5,607 nt of DNA from Bacteroidales bacterium (GTDB lineage Bacteria > Bacteroidota > Bacteroidia > Bacteroidales > Tenuifilaceae): positions 1 through 5,607 of the forward strand of contig WBUV01000234.1 in the NCBI GenBank assembly GCA_008933525.1, given 5' to 3'. Positions 1 to 5,607 of the stretch are shown piece by piece. The notes beneath the pieces are model-generated. The model did no database searches, was not told where the DNA came from, and saw nothing but the letters and a program-made list of their open reading frames with translations. The position numbers and the translations under genes were made by a program. Every line of letters starts with the position of its first letter. Position 1 is the stretch's first letter.

Positions 1-676
1 CCTTAATATATATGCTCATCCAGATTTTGAGGAAATTCTCAATACGAATGTTCGCTTCTTCAACGATAGAATGTCTTTTGACATCAATTTTCATCCTCTT
101 AATTGTGAGATGGTAGAAACGATATACGAGGATAAGCATTTAACCGTGTCGACATTGCCATTAAGACATCGAATGCCTACTGTAGGGTTTTTATTTGTAG
201 AAAAACAGCAACTTCCAAACGTTAGAAAGGAGCTTATTCAAAAATATTCGATTGGATTGGCTGATATTGTGAAAATTAAGAATGGTGAAGATTTTGTTAC
301 AACAGAAGGTGAGCGCATCCCTAATTCTGAATTAACTTACTATAGCCATACCCCCCGTTCCTACGCATTCTGTACCGATACTTTCTACAGCGAAAGGCTT
401 GTTGGGTTGATTAAAAATGTCGATTTACTCTACCACGAGGCGACGTTTGTAAGTAAAGATTTATCGCTGGCAAAGCAAACAGGCCACTCTACAGCGGCAC
501 AGGCTGCCACGATTGCACATAAAGCAAATGTTGGAAAACTAATTATTGGACACTTCTCATCGCGTTACAAGAACACTCTTCAGCACGAAACTGAGGCTCG
601 CGAAATTTTTCCCAATACATCAGTAGTTGAGGATGGTCAGGTTTATGAAATAGGTGAGAAAACTACTCTTCTGTAG
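1..676 (+). CDS. rnz: Ribonuclease Z, 3' part (5' end outside the window)
   Basis: Ribonuclease Z is a zinc-dependent beta-lactamase-fold endonuclease that removes the 3' trailer from precursor tRNAs in the cytoplasm. The reading frame is open from base 2, before the first ATG at 71, and the residues encoded there (LNIYAHPDFEEIL...) continue the family alignment. The ATG at 71 is therefore internal and the gene is cut by the window edge. About 224 residues are visible of roughly 300 usual for the family; the missing part holds the HxHxDH zinc motif. Visible family motifs are PLRH with a metal-ligand His (167-169) followed by MPTVGF, the metal-ligand Asp in CTDT (377-379), the HEATF loop (434-448), the GHST loop (482-493), and the last metal-ligand His in GHFSSRY (551-553). 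The stop is TAG at 674-676. Nothing visible looks damaged. The identification is firm; only the N-terminal third is unseen. Confidence 0.95.
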   Translation, partial: LNIYAHPDFEEILNTNVRFFNDRMSFDINFHPLNCEMVETIYEDKHLTVSTLPLRHRMPTVGFLFVEKQQLPNVRKELIQKYSIGLADIVKIKNGEDFVTTEGERIPNSELTYYSHTPRSYAFCTDTFYSERLVGLIKNVDLLYHEATFVSKDLSLAKQTGHSTAAQAATIAHKANVGKLIIGHFSSRYKNTLQHETEAREIFPNTSVVEDGQVYEIGEKTTLL

Positions 677-719
677 AATTCAGTTGTATTTTCTTTGTAA
701 AATATCCTTAAATATCTGT

Positions 720-754
720 ACTTCCGACTTCAAACTACAGACTTTAAACTTCTG
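720..754. repeat. Imperfect 14-bp tandem repeat, two and a half copies
   Basis: In the rnz-guaA spacer, ACTTCAAACTACAG (727-740) is followed directly by ACTTTAAACTTCTG (741-754), matching at 11 of 14 positions. A 7-base partial copy, ACTTCCG, precedes them at 720-726. The best-conserved core is GACTTYAAACT at 726-736 and 740-750. The unit is short and AT-rich, so chance or slippage is a sufficient explanation. No function is assigned. Confidence 0.4.
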
Positions 755-759
755 TTTTT
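737..759 (+). terminator. Weak terminator-like hairpin after rnz
   Basis: ACAGA (737-741) can pair with TCTGT (751-755) around a 9-base loop, and the stem runs into five T residues (755-759). This is the layout of a rho-independent terminator 60 bases after the rnz stop and ahead of the guaA promoter element, where one would be expected. The stem is only 5 bp with two G:C pairs, and the hairpin overlaps the tandem repeat, so the call is tentative. Confidence 0.3.
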
Positions 760-823
760 GTCAATTTATGTTATATTTCGCAAAGCATCTGCCTAAAGCA
801 TAGGTCTATTCAGGTTATTTTAC

Positions 824-831
824 TACCTTTG
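824..831 (+). promoter_or_regulatory. Bacteroidota-type promoter -7 element for guaA
   Basis: TACCTTTG matches the TAnnTTTG -7 consensus of the Bacteroidota primary sigma factor exactly and is followed by C. It lies 21 bases before the guaA ATG, which would give a 5' leader of roughly 15 bases. No convincing TTTG-like -33 element is seen about 20 bases upstream (near 800-805); a small CCTA/TAGG inverted repeat (792-804) occupies that place instead. The -7 match and its position make this the likely guaA promoter. Confidence 0.6.
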
Positions 832-852
832 CAAAACTGAAAATTTTTACAG

Positions 853-2381
853 ATGCATCAAAAAATCGTTATTCTAGATTTTGGTTCTCAATACACACGA
901 CTCATTGCCCGTGAATCCGAGAGTTGAATGTTTACTGCGAGATTTACCCATACAATCATTATCCCGAATTAGACTCATCAGTTAAAGGTGTAATCCTTTC
1001 TGGAAGTCCTTTTTCTGTTAGAGACCCTAAAGCACCAATGCCAGATTTATCTGGGATTAAAGGCAAATATCCTTTGCTAGGTATTTGTTACGGAGCCCAA
1101 CTATTATCGCATACAAATGGAGGAGAAGTTCTTCCATCAAAAATTAGAGAATACGGCCGTGCTACCATTGAAGTGGTTGATAGTACCTGTAAACTATTTG
1201 CAGGTTTGTCGGATCATTCTCAGGTTTGGATGTCACATGGCGATACTATTTCAAAAATTCCCTCAAATTTTAAGATAACTGCGAGTACCGCCGATGTAAA
1301 GGTTGGTGCTTTTCAGGTTCTTAATGAAAAAACATATGGAATTCAATTCCACCCCGAAGTTTATCACTCTACTGAAGGGGCAAAGTTATTAAAGAACTTT
1401 GTTGTTGGTATTTGTGGCTGCGATCAGTCATGGACTCCCGCATCATTTATTGAAGAATCCATTGCAATATTAAGGAAAACACTTGGAAACGATAAGGTTG
1501 TTCTTGGTTTATCGGGAGGTGTCGACTCATCTGTTGCAGCAATTCTTTTGCACAAGGCAATCGGAAAGAATCTCACCTGTATTTTTGTAGATAATGGTTT
1601 GCTGCGCAAAAATGAGTTCCACGATGTGTTAGAATCCTACAAGCATCTTGGACTTAATGTGATAGGTGTTGATGCCAGCCAAAAATTCTATGATGATTTA
1701 AAAGGCGTAACTGATCCTGAGGCTAAACGTAAGGTAATTGGTCGCGATTTTATCGAGGTTTTTGACGTTGAAGCAAAAAAAATATCGGAAGTTAAGTGGC
1801 TTGGACAGGGTACAATATATCCCGATGTGATTGAATCAATTTCTGTTAAGGGCCCATCTGCTACCATAAAATCGCATCACAATGTTGGTGGATTACCCGA
1901 AAAGATGAACCTTAAAGTGATAGAACCTTTAAAACTTCTATTTAAGGATGAAGTTCGTTTGGTTGGAAAAGAACTTGGATTGCCTGCGGCTATTCTTGGT
2001 CGTCATCCTTTTCCAGGCCCAGGACTGGGTATCAGAATTTTAGGCGAAGTAACTGCCGAAAAGGTAAAACTTCTTCAGGAGGCGGATAGTATTTATGTTC
2101 AAGGCTTGAAGGAAACCGGACTTTACGAGAAAATCTGGCAAGCTGGAGTTATTTTGCTTCCCGTACAGTCTGTAGGAGTTATGGGCGATGAGCGTACCTA
2201 TGAGTTTGTGGTTGCGCTAAGGGCCGTTACATCAACCGATGGAATGACTGCCGATTGGTATCCATTTCCTCATGAATTTCTGGCACGAATTTCTAATGAA
2301 ATAATAAATAGGGTTAAGGGTATAAACAGGGTTGTTTACGACGTTAGTTCTAAGCCACCTGCCACAATTGAGTGGGAATAG
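853..2381 (+). CDS. guaA: GMP synthase (glutamine-hydrolysing), with an apparent frameshift near 912-916
   Basis: GuaA converts XMP, ATP and glutamine to GMP, the last step of guanine nucleotide synthesis in the cytoplasm. From ATG 853 the frame encodes [20 protein letters not shown], the canonical GuaA N-terminus, but it meets TGA at 925-927. The rest is encoded in the -1 frame, resuming with [10 protein letters not shown]. One lost base near 912-916 explains this; restoring it gives 509 residues, normal for the family. In restored numbering, the class I amidotransferase domain (about 1-195) has VILSGSP, the nucleophile Cys79 in GICYGAQ (codon 1086-1088), and His167/Glu169 in FHPEV. The ATP pyrophosphatase domain has the P-loop SGGVDSS (221-227). 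The C-terminal dimerisation domain has [15 protein letters not shown] and ends in the family signature [13 protein letters not shown] start at 924 would restore an open frame but would delete the first beta strand of the amidotransferase domain, so it is rejected. No Shine-Dalgarno sequence is present. Everything after the break is intact, which favours a sequencing or assembly error over an old pseudogene. Confidence 0.95.
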
Positions 2382-2386
2382 TTTGA

Positions 2387-2394
2387 TACTTTTG
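2387..2394 (+). promoter_or_regulatory. Promoter-like -7 element upstream of the S41 peptidase gene
   Basis: TACTTTTG fits the Bacteroidota TAnnTTTG -7 element and lies 6 bases after the guaA stop and 49 bases before the peptidase ATG. A possible -33 TTG (2368-2370) sits inside the end of guaA, but its 16-base spacing is shorter than the usual 19-21. The spacer is T-rich, with TTACTTTTT repeated at 2403-2411 and 2418-2426, which raises the chance of a coincidental match. If real, the peptidase gene can be transcribed independently of guaA. Confidence 0.4.
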
Positions 2395-2443
2395 AACTAA
2401 AATTACTTTTTAAGGTTTTACTTTTTCACTTCAAATAATTGTC

Positions 2444-4042
2444 ATGGTTAGACGGTTTGTAATTCTATCGGCTTTAGTAATTTCTACTACATTGAGTGTT
2501 AGTGCTCAGCAGCCATCCTCAAGTTTCAGCGCATACAAATTTGTTCGCTTTATTCAGTATTTATCAGGTAATTATGTCGATACAATTAATGTTAACAAGT
2601 TAGTAGATAATGCAATAATAGAAATGCTGGCCCAACTCGATCCACACTCAATTTATATTTCGAAAGAGGATGTTCAGGCCATGAATGAACCTTTGGAAGG
2701 TAATTTTGAAGGTATTGGCGTTGAGTTTAATATAATGAACGATACATTAATGGTAGTAAACCCAATATCTGGAGGCCCATCTGAGCGTGTTGGAATTCTC
2801 TCAGGTGATAGGATAATTGCAATTGATGGAAAAAGTATTACAAATATTGGGTTGAAAATACCCGATGTTCATAAGTATCTTCGTGGTGCTAAAGGAACAA
2901 AGGTTAAGGTTCAAATAGCTCGACGAGGTGTTGAAAAACCCCTAGAGTTTACCATTACCCGCGATAGAATACCGATATATAGCATTGATGCTACCTATAT
3001 GGCTCAACCAGGAGTTGGTTATATAAAGGTTAACCGCTTTGCCGCAACAACCGATCAGGAGTTTTCTGATGCAATGGAGAAACTTAGCAAGCAGAAGATG
3101 AAGGATGTTATTATCGATTTACGCAATAACGGTGGAGGTTTGCTGAATGTAGCTTACGAAATGGCCAATCATTTCTTTGAGGCAGGTAAGTTAATTGTTT
3201 ATACTGAGGGTCGTAATAGCCCAAGAACAAATTTTTTCTCCGATTCTAAGGGTCAGCTTTTCAAGGGTCGAGTAATTATTTTGATTGATGAAGGGTCAGC
3301 ATCGGCCAGCGAAATTCTTTCAGGTGCACTTCAGGATTGGGACAGAGGAATTATAGTTGGTCGCCGATCTTTTGGCAAAGGTTTAGTCCAGAATCAATTA
3401 CCTCTACCCGATGGTTCAATGATTCGACTTACTGTTGCAAAGTACTTTACCCCAACTGGAAGAGCCATTCAACGTCCATACAATAATGGTAATATTGAAA
3501 AGTACTACTCAGAATTGAACGATAGATATACAAAAGGCGAGTTATTTAATTTGGATAGTATTCACATGCCCGATTCTCTAAAATATAAGACACTCAGTAA
3601 AGGTAAAATAGTATACGGAGGCGGCGGAATAATGCCCGATGTTTTTGTACCACTCGATACAAGTTTTTATTCTGACTATTATGGCAAGTTAGTGCGATCA
3701 GGACTAATAAACCAGTTTACCTTATCTTGGGTCGATTCAAACAGAAAACAACTTTTGGCCGATTACCCAAAATTTGATAAATTTAAGAAGAACTTTCAGG
3801 TTACCGATGCAATGCTTGAGGAGATCGTTGCGATGGGAGAGAAGCAAAAAATTGCACGTAACGATGAAGGGTTGAAGCATTCTTCGAATGAGTTGAAAAA
3901 ACAGATAAAAGGATTAATTGCCCAATCTTTATTTACTACCAGTCATTACTTTGAGGTTACCAACGAGGATAACGATGCTCTTTTAAAGGCTCTTGAAATT
4001 TTGAATAATTGGGATAAATATAAGCATTTAGTTAAAGAGTAG
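2444..4042 (+). CDS. S41 family C-terminal processing peptidase (CtpA/Prc-like), exported
   Basis: This is a carboxyl-terminal processing serine protease of MEROPS family S41, which trims or degrades envelope proteins from their C-termini. It has 532 residues. The N-terminus is a signal peptide: MVRR, a hydrophobic stretch to about residue 19, and a likely cleavage in VSA|QQ after Ala21, giving a periplasmic enzyme; no lipobox Cys is seen. An N-terminal helical region (about 30-85, with LDPHSIYI) precedes a PDZ domain (about 85-172, with GIGVEF and GDRIIAIDG) that binds substrate C-termini. The protease core has DLRNNGGG (225-232), the catalytic Ser287 within GSASASE, and the general-base Lys312 in SFGKG. 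The 25-residue Ser-Lys spacing matches that of E. coli Prc. YFTPTGRAIQRPY and GGIMPDV are also typical. A C-terminal region of about 130 residues after the core has the length usual in Bacteroidota. The ATG at 2444 is chosen because it gives a complete signal peptide. The native substrate is not shown by the sequence. Confidence 0.95.
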   Translation: MVRRFVILSALVISTTLSVSAQQPSSSFSAYKFVRFIQYLSGNYVDTINVNKLVDNAIIEMLAQLDPHSIYISKEDVQAMNEPLEGNFEGIGVEFNIMNDTLMVVNPISGGPSERVGILSGDRIIAIDGKSITNIGLKIPDVHKYLRGAKGTKVKVQIARRGVEKPLEFTITRDRIPIYSIDATYMAQPGVGYIKVNRFAATTDQEFSDAMEKLSKQKMKDVIIDLRNNGGGLLNVAYEMANHFFEAGKLIVYTEGRNSPRTNFFSDSKGQLFKGRVIILIDEGSASASEILSGALQDWDRGIIVGRRSFGKGLVQNQLPLPDGSMIRLTVAKYFTPTGRAIQRPYNNGNIEKYYSELNDRYTKGELFNLDSIHMPDSLKYKTLSKGKIVYGGGGIMPDVFVPLDTSFYSDYYGKLVRSGLINQFTLSWVDSNRKQLLADYPKFDKFKKNFQVTDAMLEEIVAMGEKQKIARNDEGLKHSSNELKKQIKGLIAQSLFTTSHYFEVTNEDNDALLKALEILNNWDKYKHLVKE

Positions 4043-4068
4043 TTAGTTACACATATGCATTTTAAACC

Positions 4069-4086
4069 GATCTCCGGGAGGAGATC
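4069..4086 (+). promoter_or_regulatory. Perfect 7-bp hairpin with GGGA loop upstream of the helicase gene
   Basis: GATCTCC (4069-4075) pairs perfectly with GGAGATC (4080-4086) around the loop GGGA, which fits the GNRA tetraloop pattern. It lies 26 bases after the peptidase stop and 18 bases before the helicase ATG. No T tract follows on the + strand (AACTTATCATT), nor one on the - strand, so it is not a standard rho-independent terminator. It contains a GGAGG sequence (4077-4081), but this is 23 bases from the start codon and partly in the stem, too far to act as a normal ribosome binding site. It could be a leader RNA structure regulating the helicase, a 3' end stabiliser for the peptidase mRNA, or a protein-binding palindrome. 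The structure is clear; the role is inferred. Confidence 0.5.
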
Positions 4087-4104
4087 AACTTATCATTACT
4101 ATAA

Positions 4105-5607
4105 ATGGAAAAATTAGAAGCGTTCAGGCAGCTTGGGCTGTCCGAAAAAGCATTGGAGGCTATCCAGGCCAAGGGGTTTGAGCAACCATCGCCAATTCAA
4201 AAGATTACAATTCCCGTTCTTTTGACCGAGACTGTCGATGTTATTGCTCAGGCGCAAACTGGAACAGGTAAAACCGCTGCGTTTGGTTTACCAATTGTTG
4301 AAATGTTGGAGGGTCAACCCTCAGGAATTAAGGCTTTGATCCTTGTTCCTACACGCGAACTGGCTCTACAGGTGTGCGATGAGATTATTTCGTTAGCTGC
4401 GAAACGTGTTGTTGTTGCAGCAGTTTACGGTGGACAGTCTATTTCTGAGCAACAGCGTAGAATTAAAAAGGGTGTTGATGTTGTTGTGGGTACACCTGGT
4501 AGAATTCTTGACCTTATTAGTCGTGGCGATTTAGATTTTAGCAAACTTATGATGTTTGTGCTCGACGAGGCTGATGAGATGCTAAATATGGGCTTTATTG
4601 ATGATATTGAAGATATAATGAAGCATACGCCAAAGGAGAAACGTACCTTACTTTTCTCGGCAACCATGCCCGATAGGATTGCGAAGTTGGCGAAACGATA
4701 TATGAATAACCCAATTAAGTTGGAAGTCGATAGAACCCAACCTACAACTGGGCTAACCGATCAAATCTACTTTGAGGTTAGAGAAGGCGATAAGTTTGAT
4801 GCATTAACCCGTATCATTGATATTGAGCCTGAGTTTTACGGTTTAGTATTCTGCCGTACTCGTAACGATGTTGATACAGTTACATCAAAGCTAATTGAAC
4901 GTGGTTATGGTGCTGAGGGTTTGCATGGTGAAATTACTCAGGCACAACGCGAGAAAACCCTAGCAAAATTCCGTAAACGTTACATCAATGTGCTTGTAGC
5001 TACCGATGTTGCTGCTCGTGGTATCGATATTGCAGATTTATCGCACGTTATCAACTACAGCTTGCCTCAAGATCCAGAATCATACATTCACCGTATTGGG
5101 CGTACTGGTCGTGCAGGAAAACAAGGAACTGCAATTACATTTGTCTCAAATGAGGAGTATCGAAAATTAAACTACGTTCAAAAGGCCACTAAGGTTAATA
5201 TTCGTAAGGAAATTCTTCCTAATGCTCAGGATATTGTCGCTGTGAAAAAGGAAAAGATAAAGGACGAACTTTACGAGATTATCAAGCAAGGCTCCTATGA
5301 GGATTATCTGGGAATGGCTGAGGATTTAGTTGAGACAAACAGCCCAGAAGTTGCTCTTGCTGCATTGTTGCGTTTGGCCTTCAAAGCTCAACTTGATGTG
5401 TCTAGTTATTCCGAGATTCGTTCATTTAGAGTTGATACAAAAGGTACAACCCGTCTATTCATTGGCATGGGGCGTAAGGATGGTATGTCTCCCAAAAAGC
5501 TATCCGATTTTATCCGTCGCGAGGTACAAATCCCCGATAATAAAATTGACGATATTAACGTAAGAGAGGATTTTTCATTTATTACCGTACCTTTTGCCGA
5601 TGCAGAG
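4105..5607 (+). CDS. deaD: DEAD-box ATP-dependent RNA helicase, DeaD/CsdA type (3' end outside the window)
   Basis: DEAD-box helicases use ATP to unwind short RNA duplexes. The DeaD/CsdA group acts in ribosome assembly and mRNA turnover, often in the cold. The frame is open for 501 codons from ATG 4105 to the window end with no stop. A TAA lies directly before the ATG (4102-4104), so no in-frame start exists further upstream. All motifs are intact: Q motif with Phe7 and GFEQPSPIQ (24-32), Walker A AQTGTGKT (50-57), PTRELA (82-87), GG (109-110), TPGR (130-133), DEAD (154-157), SAT (185-187), LVFCRTRNDV (247-256), ATDVAARGID (299-308) and HRIGRTGR (329-336). After a linker, residues from about 448 (TRLFIGMGRKDGMSP...) match the DbpA-type RNA-binding domain, which is cut short by the window edge. 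The linker of about 90 residues places this domain later than in DbpA, which favours DeaD/CsdA. Arginine is encoded mostly by CGT, suggesting good expression. Family certain; the exact subgroup is less so. Confidence 0.93.
   Translation, partial: MEKLEAFRQLGLSEKALEAIQAKGFEQPSPIQKITIPVLLTETVDVIAQAQTGTGKTAAFGLPIVEMLEGQPSGIKALILVPTRELALQVCDEIISLAAKRVVVAAVYGGQSISEQQRRIKKGVDVVVGTPGRILDLISRGDLDFSKLMMFVLDEADEMLNMGFIDDIEDIMKHTPKEKRTLLFSATMPDRIAKLAKRYMNNPIKLEVDRTQPTTGLTDQIYFEVREGDKFDALTRIIDIEPEFYGLVFCRTRNDVDTVTSKLIERGYGAEGLHGEITQAQREKTLAKFRKRYINVLVATDVAARGIDIADLSHVINYSLPQDPESYIHRIGRTGRAGKQGTAITFVSNEEYRKLNYVQKATKVNIRKEILPNAQDIVAVKKEKIKDELYEIIKQGSYEDYLGMAEDLVETNSPEVALAALLRLAFKAQLDVSSYSEIRSFRVDTKGTTRLFIGMGRKDGMSPKKLSDFIRREVQIPDNKIDDINVREDFSFITVPFADAE

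Noticed and set aside
71..676. ATG 71 as the start of ribonuclease Z
   Set aside because: The frame is open back to the window edge and the upstream residues fit the family. A start here would leave a protein without its HxHxDH zinc motif.
913..927. Programmed -1 ribosomal frameshifting in guaA
   Set aside because: No slippery heptamer is present in the short overlap between the two frames, and GuaA is not a family known to use recoding. A single-base indel is the simpler explanation.
1424..1609. 61-codon open frame on the - strand inside guaA
   Set aside because: It lies opposite the conserved ATP pyrophosphatase P-loop region of guaA, has no recognisable protein features, and is best explained as a chance open frame.
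924..2381. A 485-residue GuaA starting at TTG 924
   Set aside because: The start would remove the conserved first 24 residues ([11 protein letters not shown] and following), which are encoded immediately upstream in another frame. The frameshifted full-length gene from ATG 853, preceded by a promoter -7 element, explains the sequence better.
4077..4081. GGAGG as the Shine-Dalgarno sequence of the helicase gene
   Set aside because: It is 23 bases from the ATG and partly within a perfect stem. An in-frame TAA at 4102-4104 excludes an earlier start that could use it.
4425..4667. 80-codon open frame on the - strand inside the helicase gene
   Set aside because: It is a Ser/Ile-rich low-complexity translation antisense to the conserved DEAD motif region, with no independent support.
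5330..5563. 77-codon open frame on the + strand inside the helicase gene
   Set aside because: It overlaps, in another frame, the helicase linker and RNA-binding domain, which read through intact and match the family.

Overview
The window looks like a stretch of a Bacteroidota chromosome, probably a Bacteroidales-like or related lineage; the sequence does not allow a finer placement. The evidence is moderately AT-rich DNA, no usable Shine-Dalgarno sequence before any of the three visible starts, two matches to the Bacteroidota -7 promoter element TAnnTTTG just upstream of genes, and protein sequences typical of that phylum. All four genes lie on the + strand and are housekeeping genes.

Layout: (1) 1-676 is the 3' part of rnz (ribonuclease Z), whose start lies before the window. 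(2) 677-852 is a 176-base spacer with a short imperfect tandem repeat, a weak terminator-like hairpin and a good promoter -7 element (824-831). (3) 853-2381 is guaA (GMP synthase). It is complete except for an apparent one-base loss near 912-916 that breaks the reading frame after 20 residues. (4) 2382-2443 is a T-rich spacer with a second promoter-like element. (5) 2444-4042 is an exported S41 C-terminal processing peptidase with a PDZ domain. (6) 4043-4104 is a spacer with a perfect 7-bp hairpin closed by a GGGA loop. (7) 4105-5607 is a DEAD-box RNA helicase of the DeaD/CsdA type, running off the right end inside its DbpA-like RNA-binding domain.

The genes are only loosely related: tRNA 3' maturation, the last step of GMP synthesis, envelope protein processing, and RNA remodelling. 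guaA, the peptidase and the helicase are co-directional with 62-base gaps, so they may be partly co-transcribed, but the promoter-like element after guaA suggests the peptidase can also be transcribed alone.

I found no new biological system here. The points worth a second look are the guaA frameshift (sequencing error or real lesion) and the hairpin in front of the helicase. No gap between genes exceeds 300 bases.
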